From positions 1-50,584 of the forward strand of contig NZ_AZDO01000086.1 of assembly GCF_001435505.1 (NCBI RefSeq): a stretch of DNA of 50,584 nucleotides, given 5' to 3'. Positions 26,007 through 37,992 of the stretch are shown here, piece after piece. Every line of letters begins with the position of its first letter. Position 1 is the stretch's first letter. The notes under the pieces were generated by a model. It was not told the DNA's origin and made no database searches. It worked only from the letters and a program-made list of their open reading frames with translations. The translations under genes were made by a program, and so were the position numbers. This DNA is from Companilactobacillus futsaii JCM 17355. Its GTDB lineage: Bacteria; Bacillota; Bacilli; Lactobacillales; Lactobacillaceae.

Positions 26007-27135
26007 ATTTTGCTGTAATTTGCATCCGGCCATTATCTTTTGATTGATACAGGTTCGCATCGACCCGCTTGTAAAAGTCATTAGGATCATTATCTTTTTT
26101 AGATACCTCAGAAACTCCTATCGAGACTGTGAAAACAATGTGTTGTCCATTGAAGTCGATTCCTAAATGGTTCAAAGCATTGAAGATTTGAGGGACGACC
26201 TTTTGAGTTTCTTCCAAATCATAGCTTGGAAATAAAACATTGAACTCTTCTCCACCTGTCCGATACAATTGAATCCGTGAATCATTCTCATCAATTACGG
26301 TTTGAACAACATCAACCACATGCTGCAAAACCTTATCCCCTGCTAAATGTCCGTAAGTATCATTGATATGCTTAAAGTGATCAATATCAAACATCATCAT
26401 CGACAAATGTAACTTATTGTTATGACTATTTTGAAATAAGTCACTCACTTCAGTCATATAAGCCGCATAATTCTTAGCCTGTGTTAAAGCATCATGATGA
26501 GCGGAACGAGCTAGATTATTTTCTAAACGCTGATTCTTATTCAACATTCTAATGTAACTGTATAGTAATGCCTGAAATACTAAGAAATAACTAATTTCTT
26601 GAATAAAAATATACCATGATAACGAAAATTTAATTTTAACTAGGAACCATAATATCATTCCAAAAAAGGTTCCAGTCGAAAAGTAGACTAAAAAAACGTA
26701 ATTGTGTTTTTGAGACCATTTGTAGACGTAATTCATACTCCAATAAAAGAAAATGATTGCTAGTGAATACGTCCAAGACTCCCAATACGAAAGTGATGAA
26801 TTGATCCACATAAATAATACAACAATCGGCAAAAAAGCCTTAAAAGGAATATGAATAGCCAAAAAGTAAGCGCAAAAAATTACTGCAATCAATTGGAAAT
26901 TCATAAATAGCCAAGAAATATCTTGCCCGGCAATTCCTAACTGTAGACTATAGACAAAAATTAAAATATAAATGACACCGAACCACGACTCAATCGTATG
27001 TTCTCGGATTTTTGGATATTTTAAACGTATCTTTGATTTTAGCCAATCGACTAAAACTACGTATAATGTAAAAACGCCCAAAATGAAAAAGACACTCGTA
27101 ACTACCGGCGTCACTCGCCAAACAGACCAAGTCAT
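26005..27135 (-). CDS. membrane diguanylate cyclase (GGDEF)
   Basis: A 376-aa protein with about six N-terminal membrane helices (residues 8-190) and a C-terminal GGDEF domain. MFDIDHFKHINDTYGHLAGD holds the metal and substrate residues, and the active loop is RTGGEEF (GGEEF at about 294-298). It should make cyclic di-GMP from two GTP. The residues at the usual inhibitory RxxD position read DSRI, so product inhibition at an I-site is unlikely. GGGAGGG lies before the ATG. It is paralogous to the next gene with the same length and layout. No EAL, HD-GYP or PilZ gene is present in the window. Confidence 0.9.
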   Translation of the reverse strand: MTWSVWRVTPVVTSVFFILGVFTLYVVLVDWLKSKIRLKYPKIREHTIESWFGVIYILIFVYSLQLGIAGQDISWLFMNFQLIAVIFCAYFLAIHIPFKAFLPIVVLFMWINSSLSYWESWTYSLAIIFFYWSMNYVYKWSQKHNYVFLVYFSTGTFFGMILWFLVKIKFSLSWYIFIQEISYFLVFQALLYSYIRMLNKNQRLENNLARSAHHDALTQAKNYAAYMTEVSDLFQNSHNNKLHLSMMMFDIDHFKHINDTYGHLAGDKVLQHVVDVVQTVIDENDSRIQLYRTGGEEFNVLFPSYDLEETQKVVPQIFNALNHLGIDFNGQHIVFTVSIGVSEVSKKDNDPNDFYKRVDANLYQSKDNGRMQITAK

Positions 27136-27242
27136 TAATCATCCCTCCCATCTCAGGTATTAACTTCTAGCTTTATTCTACTACAATTTTATTATTATTC
27201 GTTTATGAAAAGACTTATTTTTATCATATTTCTTGTATCAAA

Positions 27243-27275
27243 AAAAGAGAACATCAATAATAAGATGTTCTCTTT
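27243..27275 (-). terminator. Terminator after the second diguanylate cyclase
   Basis: AGAGAACATC pairs with GATGTTCTCT and runs into a T-rich tail on the minus strand. Confidence 0.8.
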
Positions 27276-28404
27276 AAATTGTCGTAATTTGTATACGGCC
27301 ATGCTTCTTCGAATAATAAAGATTATTATCAACTCGTTTATAAAAGTCATTTGGTGTAACATCTTTGTTTGAAATTTGAGAAACTCCCATCGAAACAGAA
27401 ATTTCAATCTCCTTATTATCAAAAGATACCTTCAAATGATTCAAAGCGGTGAATATTTCCTCAACGATTATTTGCGTTCCCCTTAGGTCATAATTTGGAA
27501 ATAGCACATTGAACTCTTCTCCACCTGTCCGATACAGTTTTACTGACGAGTCATTAGCGTTCAAAATTGTCTGTACAACATCGACTGTATGTTGTAAAAC
27601 TCGATCACCTGCTAAATGTCCATAAGTATCATTTACTCGTTTAAAATGATCGATATCAAACATGACCATTGAAAAACTTAAATTATTGTCCCTACTATTC
27701 TTGAATAAATATTTAACTTCGGTTTCATAAGCTGAATAGTTCAAAGCTTTCGTCAAGGCGTCATGACTAGCAACCTCAGCTAATCGAGCCTTTAAGCGGT
27801 CGTCTCTGAAAAGCATCCTGACATAGGAATATAATAGTAATTCAAAAATCACCAAATATGATAATTCCTGTACATAAGTCGTCCAAGAAAAACCAAATTT
27901 CACCTTCATGAAATACCAAAGTAACGCTCCGAAGAACGTCCCCGTGGCTAAATAAAAGAACAAAGGTGATTTGAGTTTTCGCGACCATAAATAACCTTTA
28001 TTCATTACTGTATAAAATATTATCAACGTAATTGCGTGACACCATGATTCCCAATATTCAACTGAAGAATTATAGATCATAAACAGTAAAACAATCGGAA
28101 AAAGAAAGTAATATGGAATGCGAATATTCAAAAAATACGCACAGAACACGATTGCTATCAACTGAAAATTCATGAATTCCCAAGAATACGATTGTCCTAA
28201 GATAGAATATTGCATACCAAAAGAGAAAATCAGCATGTAAGTTATTCCGACAACAGATTCAACCGTATGGTCCTTAATATTAATGTCTTTTGAATGTAGC
28301 TTTACTTTAATCCAATCAACTAATACTTCAAAGAGTGTGAAAACACCCAAAATGAAAAAAATACTAGTAATAAATGGTGAAACTCGCCATACAAGCCAAG
28401 TCAA
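27274..28404 (-). CDS. membrane diguanylate cyclase (GGDEF), paralogue
   Basis: The same 376-aa architecture as the neighbouring cyclase: about six N-terminal helices, then a GGDEF domain with MFDIDHFKRVNDTYGHLAGD and RTGGEEF at about 292-298. The inhibitory-site position reads DSSV, so it too lacks RxxD. The start is TTG, aligned with the ATG of the paralogue (MTWLVWRV against MTWSVWRV), with GGGAGG about 11 bases upstream. The pair looks like a tandem duplication. The N-terminal membrane domain is the probable sensor, and I cannot name its ligand. Confidence 0.9.
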   Translation of the reverse strand: MTWLVWRVSPFITSIFFILGVFTLFEVLVDWIKVKLHSKDINIKDHTVESVVGITYMLIFSFGMQYSILGQSYSWEFMNFQLIAIVFCAYFLNIRIPYYFLFPIVLLFMIYNSSVEYWESWCHAITLIIFYTVMNKGYLWSRKLKSPLFFYLATGTFFGALLWYFMKVKFGFSWTTYVQELSYLVIFELLLYSYVRMLFRDDRLKARLAEVASHDALTKALNYSAYETEVKYLFKNSRDNNLSFSMVMFDIDHFKRVNDTYGHLAGDRVLQHTVDVVQTILNANDSSVKLYRTGGEEFNVLFPNYDLRGTQIIVEEIFTALNHLKVSFDNKEIEISVSMGVSQISNKDVTPNDFYKRVDNNLYYSKKHGRIQITTI

Positions 28405-28545
28405 CTATACTTGTACCTCCCATTTGTAGTAAACCATCGATTAAATCCATAAAGAATGGTACTTCCTAATATTACTACAAAAAGCCGCACTTGCGATAAA
28501 TATTTTTATATTATAGCAATTTTCATCAAGTATATTACAAGTATA

Positions 28546-29706
28546 TTAGAAGTAATCTATTAATTGAGGCTTTTCTTTCACAAAAAGCGCGGACGTTACA
28601 GCAATCTTTTTCTTGTCTCCCTTTATCAAGCCGTATTCAAACAATGAATTCAAACTACGATAGCCAAACATCGCTTTGGTTAAGTTTTGAATCGTCACTT
28701 TAAAATCTGGCTCTTGTTCATCAGCAATCTTTAAATCAACGATTCCGTCATTGATTGTTAATGACCAAATATGACTATTCCAAGCACAACTATCTTCTAC
28801 TTTGAAGTTGATTCGAGGTAGATTCTTCTTTTGAATTGGATATCGCTTTAAGAAATCTTCTAAGTTTACTATCCTTGCCATCATATAAGGTACGACTTCC
28901 AATTTAGCAGCGTTAGGATTTTCCAATAAGTCAGCTTTGAAGTCAGCATCTGGAGATTCATAAATAAAGTTTTCAAAAATAGATTGGTGCTTAGTAACAA
29001 ATTTCAGTAGTAATTGTAAACTCAACGGATTACTGTTGACCCATTCATGAATCACAAAATTGACGCCTTCATTGTAGTAAACTAAGTAGCCAATCATTTT
29101 ATTGGCTTGATATGCTAAAGCCAATTGATATTCAGGATGCTTGTCGATCATATGATTCCACCACCAATCAGCTCGAGACATGCCGCCAAGGCGGTTCTTC
29201 TCTAGATATAATCGTTTTACTGAATCAGGTAGTTCAGTTATTTTAACTCTTTTAACAATTCCTTCTTGAGTATTCTGTACTCGTGGCAATTCAGAATTCT
29301 TGATAGTTATTCTGGTATGATCAAAAACTTGTTCAAAGCCAAATTGACGGTAGTATCCATATGAAAATGGTGCTAGATAAGATAATGTTACACCGTCGTT
29401 ATGCATATCCTCTAATGCCTGATTCATCAGAAAACTAGCTCCACCGCGGCCACCAAATTCCGGAGCACTCATAACATCACCGATTCCATTCATTTTAAAA
29501 TCAACGTCATGAAAATTAACATTAAAAGGAATGCTAAACAAGCCACTACCTAGCTTGTCTTCATTCATGATTCCATAAACGATGGCATGATCAAAACGTT
29601 CTTTTAAGACTGACCTTCTTTGTTGTGAGTCAGGTCGATTGAATGAATATAAATACAATTCATAAAATTGATTAAATTTATCTTTGTCGAGCAAATATTT
29701 ATTCAT
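28546..29706 (-). CDS. Eis-type GNAT N-acetyltransferase
   Basis: A 386-aa protein with the Eis layout. An N-terminal GNAT domain has the acetyl-CoA segment VMSAPEFGGRGGASFLMNQAL near 78-98 and YGYYRQFGFE near 117-126. A second GNAT-like part follows, then a C-terminal SCP2-like domain (WSLTINDGIVDL to the end). Eis homologues acetylate amines, including aminoglycosides in mycobacteria; the substrate here is unknown. GGGGAG precedes the ATG. It follows the MupG-family gene, separated by a terminator hairpin. Confidence 0.82.
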   Translation of the reverse strand: MNKYLLDKDKFNQFYELYLYSFNRPDSQQRRSVLKERFDHAIVYGIMNEDKLGSGLFSIPFNVNFHDVDFKMNGIGDVMSAPEFGGRGGASFLMNQALEDMHNDGVTLSYLAPFSYGYYRQFGFEQVFDHTRITIKNSELPRVQNTQEGIVKRVKITELPDSVKRLYLEKNRLGGMSRADWWWNHMIDKHPEYQLALAYQANKMIGYLVYYNEGVNFVIHEWVNSNPLSLQLLLKFVTKHQSIFENFIYESPDADFKADLLENPNAAKLEVVPYMMARIVNLEDFLKRYPIQKKNLPRINFKVEDSCAWNSHIWSLTINDGIVDLKIADEQEPDFKVTIQNLTKAMFGYRSLNSLFEYGLIKGDKKKIAVTSALFVKEKPQLIDYF

Positions 29707-29720
29707 ATTTTTCTCCCCAT

Positions 29721-29752
29721 AAAAAAATACTATTCAATTGAGAATAGTATTC
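29721..29752 (-). terminator. Terminator after the MupG-family gene
   Basis: Minus-strand AATACTATTC and GAATAGTATT arms around a short loop, followed by TTTTTTT. Confidence 0.75.
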
Positions 29753-29758
29753 TTTATT

Positions 29759-30844
29759 TTATTCTGCTAACTTAAAACTACTCCAAGGCTCGATATAACT
29801 CAATAAGAAAGCCTCATTAGAATTCAAATGTCCAACGATGTTGCGACGTCCGTCATTCTTAATATCACGAAGTGCAATTTGCGTCTCACCTTTATATTGT
29901 CCGTAGCTTTCATTAACTATAATGATATCACCGCGTTTAATGTCTTGAGTATCATGGGCAGGGAATTTCCCATATTTATAAATTACTCGAGTCATTGTAC
30001 TACGTAACAAATAATCAGATGCATCACCACGATAAACGTGAGTAGATTTCAAAATAACTTCTTTTTCTAGATCAGTAATGTCAGAAGATAGATCAACTTT
30101 CAATACTGGAACTGGTGCATAAAAAGCATCTGCAGCTTCTTTTAATTCTTCATCCGATGCATACGTGTTACCAATGATGACATCATCAACTACCCCGCTC
30201 AACAATAAATGTTTTACTTGAGTAGAAATTGGTAAATCACGATCATCTTCAAGTGTTGGTAAACCATCTTGAACTGGCCAAGGACCAAAAGTAGCACTGT
30301 GTGAACTGACAAACGCAGCCGAGTGAATGTTACGTTCTTTAAAGAAGTTCGACCACTTGATGAAGAACTCTTCACCTAATCCAGTATATCTTTGAGGGTA
30401 AAAGTTGTGACAACCGAGTAAATTATCCTTATTAGGATGGTAGGAAAGAATATTATCTAAGTAGTGTGTACCTGAACTCATATTGATTTCAATTTTTAAC
30501 CCATAAGGATTACGCGTCATCTTTGCTTCTTCCATTCCAGAGAAACCTTCATCCAAACGGACACCAAAGGCCCCTAGCTCGTGGAAAAATGATAGATCAT
30601 CGTAACTGATATCTAATGCTTTAAATAGTCTAGGATTCATATCCACGATCGTTACAAAACCGAGTTTATTTCCATAAGCAATGGTTTCTTTAAAGCGATT
30701 GATAGTTTTGTCCTTGTCATCACCTAATTCGAGCAATGAAGCAAAGATTCGTGAGTAACCTAATTTACTAGCAGTATCAAGATACTTCTTATCTTCTGCC
30801 AAAGTTGAATGTTCAGGATATAGTGATAATCCTAGTCTTCTCAA
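29759..30844 (-). CDS. mupG: MupG-family (DUF871) TIM-barrel protein
   Basis: A 361-aa DUF871 protein. The N-terminal barrel (residues 1-235) starts RRLGLSLYPEHSTLAEDKKYL and includes FGVRLDEGFSG and the GCHNFYPQRYTGL segment. A C-terminal beta-rich domain follows. The characterised MupG of Staphylococcus aureus is a 6-phospho-muramidase that splits MurNAc-6-phosphate-GlcNAc during wall recycling. The start is TTG, with GGAGG seven bases upstream. It follows a PTS IIC gene by 22 bp, and an RpiR/MurR-type regulator is next upstream, so the IIC may bring in a muropeptide sugar or a related disaccharide. Confidence 0.82.
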   Translation of the reverse strand: MRRLGLSLYPEHSTLAEDKKYLDTASKLGYSRIFASLLELGDDKDKTINRFKETIAYGNKLGFVTIVDMNPRLFKALDISYDDLSFFHELGAFGVRLDEGFSGMEEAKMTRNPYGLKIEINMSSGTHYLDNILSYHPNKDNLLGCHNFYPQRYTGLGEEFFIKWSNFFKERNIHSAAFVSSHSATFGPWPVQDGLPTLEDDRDLPISTQVKHLLLSGVVDDVIIGNTYASDEELKEAADAFYAPVPVLKVDLSSDITDLEKEVILKSTHVYRGDASDYLLRSTMTRVIYKYGKFPAHDTQDIKRGDIIIVNESYGQYKGETQIALRDIKNDGRRNIVGHLNSNEAFLLSYIEPWSSFKLAE

Positions 30845-30865
30845 AACATGACCTCCAAAAAATTG

Positions 30866-32170
30866 TTATTTAGCAGCTTCTTGTGCTTGACCTAATTCTT
30901 CAGCCAACTTGTCTTTATCCATTGACTTGAAGAAGTACCAGTACATCAATGTATCAAGCACAATATTGATAATTTGCATTACAGCACCAGAAATATGACC
31001 AGTTGAAATGAAACCTGATAAAATTGGTGGAGTTGTCCAAGGAATGTAAACACCCATTGGTCTAGCAACCAAGTTTGTAGCCATACCAATATATGTTGTT
31101 GTTACGTTGATAAGTGGTGTTAGAATAAATGGAACTAACATCTTATAGTTCATAACAATTGGTAGACCGAAGAGAATAGGCTCATTGATATTGAACAAGG
31201 CAGGTCCGGCAACCAGCTTACCTAAGGTCTTTAATTCTTTACTCTTTGCAGCAAAGGCTAGCAAGAATGCCAAACCGATTGTAGCACCTGAACCACCCAT
31301 GTGAACAAAGTTATCAAAGAATGATGTTGTAACAATGTTTGGTAGAGCTTTACCAGCAGTAAAGGCTGCATGGTTTTGGTTCAAAGCTGTCAACCAGATA
31401 GGCATCATAACACCAGAAACAACGTTAGCACCGTGAATACCGAAAATCCATAGGAAGGAAATCAAGAATTCAGCTACCAAAGCACCTGGCAATGTGTTAC
31501 TCAAGTGACCTAGTGGATCAGCCAAGAAAAAGGAAATGATGTTTGGAATACTTTGCATTGGTGTAGCTTCAACACCGATACGTACTAACCAAACTAGAAG
31601 CAATACAATCATACCTGGGAACAAAGCAGCAAATGAGTTACTTACTGCTGGTGGAACTGTATCAGGCATCTTGATTGTCCAGTTCTTGTGAACCATCCAA
31701 ACATAAAAGTCGGTAATAAACAAACCAACAATAATAGCTGTAAATAGACCAGCTGAATCAAATTGTGTCAATGGAATCCACAATGCTCCAGCCTTGTCTG
31801 TCTTCAAAGGAATTGTTAGGACGAAAGCACCTAATGAAACGATTGAAGCAGAGATAGGATCAACCTTATAACTCTTAGCCAAGTTATAAGAAATACCAAT
31901 AACAGCAATCAGACCCATGATGTGGAATGATGCGTTTGTTGGATATTGTAATACTGTTGCCCAGTTCTTGCCGAAGATACCAGCCATAAAGTCTAGATAG
32001 GCTTGAATTGGAAATTGCGCGATAATCATAAAGATAGAACCGATGATGATCATTGGAACAGCCAATGTCATACCATCACGCAATGCGATCAAATGACGAG
32101 AAGAAGCAAGCTTACCAGCAAGAGGAATAATTTTCTCTTGGACGAAGCTGCCAGATTTCTTTTCAGCCAT
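30866..32170 (-). CDS. PTS cellobiose-family EIIC
   Basis: A 434-aa IIC permease. LIALRDGMTLAVPMIIIGSIF lies near the N-terminus, FGIHGANVVSGVM near 255, NINEPILFGLPIVMN near 325 and PWTTPPILSGFISTG near 385. The ATG at 32170 has GAGGGGG eight bases upstream. No IIB or IIA lies next to it; the nearest are at 36-37 kb. It is cotranscribed with the MupG-family gene. Two cre-like sequences at 32215-32251 suggest catabolite repression. Confidence 0.87.
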   Translation of the reverse strand: MAEKKSGSFVQEKIIPLAGKLASSRHLIALRDGMTLAVPMIIIGSIFMIIAQFPIQAYLDFMAGIFGKNWATVLQYPTNASFHIMGLIAVIGISYNLAKSYKVDPISASIVSLGAFVLTIPLKTDKAGALWIPLTQFDSAGLFTAIIVGLFITDFYVWMVHKNWTIKMPDTVPPAVSNSFAALFPGMIVLLLVWLVRIGVEATPMQSIPNIISFFLADPLGHLSNTLPGALVAEFLISFLWIFGIHGANVVSGVMMPIWLTALNQNHAAFTAGKALPNIVTTSFFDNFVHMGGSGATIGLAFLLAFAAKSKELKTLGKLVAGPALFNINEPILFGLPIVMNYKMLVPFILTPLINVTTTYIGMATNLVARPMGVYIPWTTPPILSGFISTGHISGAVMQIINIVLDTLMYWYFFKSMDKDKLAEELGQAQEAAK

Positions 32171-32237
32171 ATGCAAAACCCCCTCAAATATAATTTGTTA
32201 CTAAGCAGAAACACTGTTATCCGCTTACAAGAACCAT

Positions 32238-32251
32238 TGTAAACCTTTACA
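32238..32251. promoter_or_regulatory. cre-like palindrome upstream of the PTS IIC gene
   Basis: TGTAAACCTTTACA matches the cre consensus except for the central CG. A second, weaker candidate, TGTTATCCGCTTACA, is at 32215-32229. Confidence 0.4.
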
Positions 32252-32306
32252 TTAAAATATGTGTGTTTTTATAAACTAAATAATAAGTTAACGTAGAAAA
32301 AACGTG

Positions 32307-33083
32307 TTACTTTTCTGTGACATGTTCCGTAAAGCGATTATCGATGTGGTCTACCATCTTATGATAAGCGCTATTAGCAATCTGTTCTAAGGTATAAACG
32401 ATTGGTACCTGAGTCGTCACATTGATATGTCCTTTGCGGTTTTGTGGCGTATCGTAAGAGATCGAAAAATCAGTTATTTGGTTCAAAACCGAATACGAAT
32501 TTGCGGTCAAAGCAATCGTCTCTGCTCCGTTTTTTTTGTAGTAACGTGCTTGCTCTAAAACTTGATCTGTCTCGCCTGAAATCGACACTAAAACCAATAA
32601 TGTCTTTGAGAAATCACGGTCGGAAAATGGTTCTGGTTGAAAAGGATCAAGAATAGGCAATGAATAAACCCCGTAACTTGAAAGGATACTGGCTCCGTAT
32701 TGCGCAATTCTGCCACTGTTACCTACTCCGAAAAACAATACTAAATCGGATGCATTAATCATGTCAGCTGCTTGATTGACCTTATCGTCAAATGGTTCCT
32801 CATCGGCAACTAATTGAAAAAAGTTCTTGATAGGCTCCATACTAGGGTCTTGTTGAGATTTAACTGGTTGTTTCAGGCTCTGCTTTAAAGCAAATTTGAA
32901 TTCTGAGAAACCACTATAATCCATTTTCTTCAAGAAACGTAAAATCGTCGTCGTTGAAACATGTGCCGCATCCGCCATTTCTCGAATTGTCATATTTTGA
33001 ACCTCTTTAGTATGACCAATAATGTACTTATAAACGATTAGTTCCAAGCGATTGAGCTCATGCACTTTTTGATATGGAAACAT
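32307..33083 (-). CDS. MurR/RpiR-family regulator with SIS domain
   Basis: A 258-aa transcription regulator. The N-terminal helix-turn-helix (residues 1-75) includes MTIREMADAAHVSTTTILRF. The C-terminal SIS domain binds phosphosugars (LVLFFGVGNSGRIAQYGA near 112-130 and SISGETDQVLEQARYYK near 172-190). AGGAGGG precedes the ATG. It lies between the 6-phospho-beta-glucosidase genes and the PTS IIC-mupG operon. It probably controls the latter in response to a phosphorylated amino-sugar or disaccharide; the effector is inferred from family. Confidence 0.87.
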   Translation of the reverse strand: MFPYQKVHELNRLELIVYKYIIGHTKEVQNMTIREMADAAHVSTTTILRFLKKMDYSGFSEFKFALKQSLKQPVKSQQDPSMEPIKNFFQLVADEEPFDDKVNQAADMINASDLVLFFGVGNSGRIAQYGASILSSYGVYSLPILDPFQPEPFSDRDFSKTLLVLVSISGETDQVLEQARYYKKNGAETIALTANSYSVLNQITDFSISYDTPQNRKGHINVTTQVPIVYTLEQIANSAYHKMVDHIDNRFTEHVTEK

Positions 33084-33170
33084 AGATCTCCCTCCTCTTT
33101 AATTGGTCTATATCATTTTTAGTAAAGATATTTTAATTATATATGTAACAAGTTACTTATTCCAGAAAAC

Positions 33171-33217
33171 AAATAAGCTGAGACAAACTAATTTGGCTTT
33201 GTCTCAGCTTATTTTAA
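33171..33217 (-). terminator. Strong terminator after the second 6-phospho-beta-glucosidase gene
   Basis: A 17-bp perfect stem: AAATAAGCTGAGACAAA pairs with TTTGTCTCAGCTTATTT. It lies six bases after the stop codon. Confidence 0.85.
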
Positions 33218-33222
33218 TAGAT

Positions 33223-34680
<1,458 letters not shown>

Positions 34681-34704
34681 TTATTACCCCTCAATTCTTT
34701 TTTA

Positions 34705-36491
<1,787 letters not shown>

Positions 36492-36511
36492 TTTTTATTT
36501 CTCCCTCAATA

Positions 36512-36527
36512 ATTAAGCGCTTACTTG
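36512..36527. promoter_or_regulatory. cre-like site upstream of PTS IIA
   Basis: ATTAAGCGCTTACT, a near-perfect palindrome around GCGC, 20-35 bases before the IIA start. It is a weak match to the cre consensus (11 of 14). Confidence 0.35.
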
Positions 36528-36541
36528 ATTTTTAAATAACG

Positions 36542-36568
36542 AAAGGGGTGCAATCTGCGCCCCTTTTG
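36542..36568 (-). terminator. Terminator between PTS IIB and IIA
   Basis: AAAGGGGTGCA pairs with TGCGCCCCTTT (one mismatch). The tail is short in T on the minus strand, so partial read-through into IIA is likely. Confidence 0.6.
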
Positions 36569-36586
36569 TTTAGTTTTTATTGATGA

Positions 36587-36895
36587 TTAGCCAATTAGTT
36601 TTACAGCTTCACGTAGAACTTTTTCACCATTCATCATTCCATAGTCTTGCATATTAATAACTTCAACAGGAATACTCAACTTGTCTTTGAATTGACCTTC
36701 CATGTATCTTACTTGAGGTCCAAGCATCAATACATCAGGATGTTTTTCTTCCAATTTTGCATCCGCATCAGCAGCAGCGGCAGCAAAGATTTCAGCATCG
36801 ATACCATCACTTTCAGCAGCCTTTTGCATCTTTGATACTAGTAAACTTGTTGACATACCTGCAGCACAACATAACATAATTGTTTTTTCAGCCAT
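36587..36895 (-). CDS. PTS cellobiose-family EIIB
   Basis: A 102-aa IIB domain protein with phosphocysteine Cys10 in MLCCAAGMSTSLL, the same arrangement as in ChbB/CelA. PDVLMLGPQVRYM near 54-66 is the second conserved segment. It accepts phosphate from a IIA and passes it to the sugar in a IIC. It appears monocistronic or partly linked to IIA. Because the IIC genes of the window (21667, 30866) have no IIB of their own, this protein may serve both. Confidence 0.92.
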   Translation of the reverse strand: MAEKTIMLCCAAGMSTSLLVSKMQKAAESDGIDAEIFAAAAADADAKLEEKHPDVLMLGPQVRYMEGQFKDKLSIPVEVINMQDYGMMNGEKVLREAVKLIG

Positions 36896-36955
36896 AATGA
36901 AATACCCCTCTTGGTTATAAATTTATTTGTTTGTTTTTTATTTAAAACGTTTACT

Positions 36956-37009
36956 AAAAACGCTTTCATAGAACAATTAGAGTATATAACTCATCAAAAA
37001 TTTTATCAA
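36956..37009 (-). promoter_or_regulatory. Promoter and cre-like site of the IIB gene
   Basis: Minus-strand -35 TTGATA (37004-37009), 17-bp spacer, -10 TATACT (36981-36986). A cre-like TGAAAGCGTTTTAG lies just downstream, at about +10, at 36955-36968, where CcpA would block elongation. Confidence 0.6.
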
Positions 37010-37049
37010 GTTGTTTTTATCAAAAAACAAATATTCTTTAAATTAATTC

Positions 37050-37100
37050 AAAAAAATAACATCTATTCAGATTACTTCAGTTTTCTGAACAAATGTTATT
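37050..37100 (-). terminator. Terminator after the HAD gene
   Basis: On the minus strand, AATAACATTTGTTCAG pairs with CTGAATAGATGTTATT and is followed by TTTTT. Confidence 0.75.
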
Positions 37101-37918
37101 TAAAATTCATTTTTTAGCACTCGCTGAATCATCTTTGCCACACCATCATGATTATTATTGTCAGTCACTTTCCAAGCAACTTTTTTCACGCTCTCGATGG
37201 CATTTTCCATTGCTACACCGTAACCCACTTCTTTGATCATGTCTAAATCATTTCCATAATCGCCAAAACACATGAAATCAGTCATCGGAATTTTGGTATA
37301 TTCTGAAATCTTTTGTAATGCGGCTAATTTCGTCACATCTTGACCGTTGATCTCGAAATAATAACTTCCAGAACGACTGATAGTAATTGGCATCGACGTA
37401 AATGACTCTAATTTTTTTTGCAAAGAAGTTAATTGGTTGGGCGGACAACTAAAACAAACCTTATAAATATTGATTTTAGAATCTTGATTGATCTTCATCA
37501 GATCTTCAATCGAACGAGCCTTTTTGTGATGACGGTCCATCCCTTCAAAGTAAGTCGTCCAACTGTGATTAGGATCATAAACGTAAATATCATTGAGTCC
37601 ATCCAAAACAACTTTGAAATTACTGAATTCGGCTCGTTTCAAAATTTCAGTAATAACCATTGGATCCATTGGTTGATCAATAATCTTTTGTCCCTTTGGA
37701 CCAACTACGACAGCACCATTTAAAACGACCCGATATCCATCAATTTTTAAATCTTTTTCAAAAAATTTATTAACTGAATGCAATGTCCTCCCCGAACATA
37801 TTGCAAAGTCGATTCCAGAATTGACCGCATCACGGATAGCTTGAGCATTTTTTGTCGATATTTTACTGTAACTATTTAACAACGTCCCATCTAGGTCAGT
37901 CCCTATAAATTTGATCAT
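37100..37918 (-). CDS. Cof-type HAD-superfamily phosphatase
   Basis: A 272-aa HAD IIB hydrolase with motif I GTDLDGTLLNSYSK, motif II FAICSGRTLHSV and motif IV CFGDYGNDLDMIKE. The motif III lysine is in VTKLAAL rather than the VNKGNA form of the other three, so it belongs to a different Cof subgroup. AAGGGG precedes the ATG. It follows the AroA-like gene by about 75 bp. The substrate is unknown. Confidence 0.87.
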   Translation of the reverse strand: MIKFIGTDLDGTLLNSYSKISTKNAQAIRDAVNSGIDFAICSGRTLHSVNKFFEKDLKIDGYRVVLNGAVVVGPKGQKIIDQPMDPMVITEILKRAEFSNFKVVLDGLNDIYVYDPNHSWTTYFEGMDRHHKKARSIEDLMKINQDSKINIYKVCFSCPPNQLTSLQKKLESFTSMPITISRSGSYYFEINGQDVTKLAALQKISEYTKIPMTDFMCFGDYGNDLDMIKEVGYGVAMENAIESVKKVAWKVTDNNNHDGVAKMIQRVLKNEF

Positions 37919-37992
37919 TAATTAAGTAACCCCTTACATAAAATCAATTTACATTAATCATACGACACTGCCTAATAAAAACAAACACCCAA

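Noticed and set aside
28405-28545. Direct repeat AAGTATATTA upstream of the GGDEF gene
   Set aside because: It is short, AT-rich and only two copies, so not clearly more than composition.
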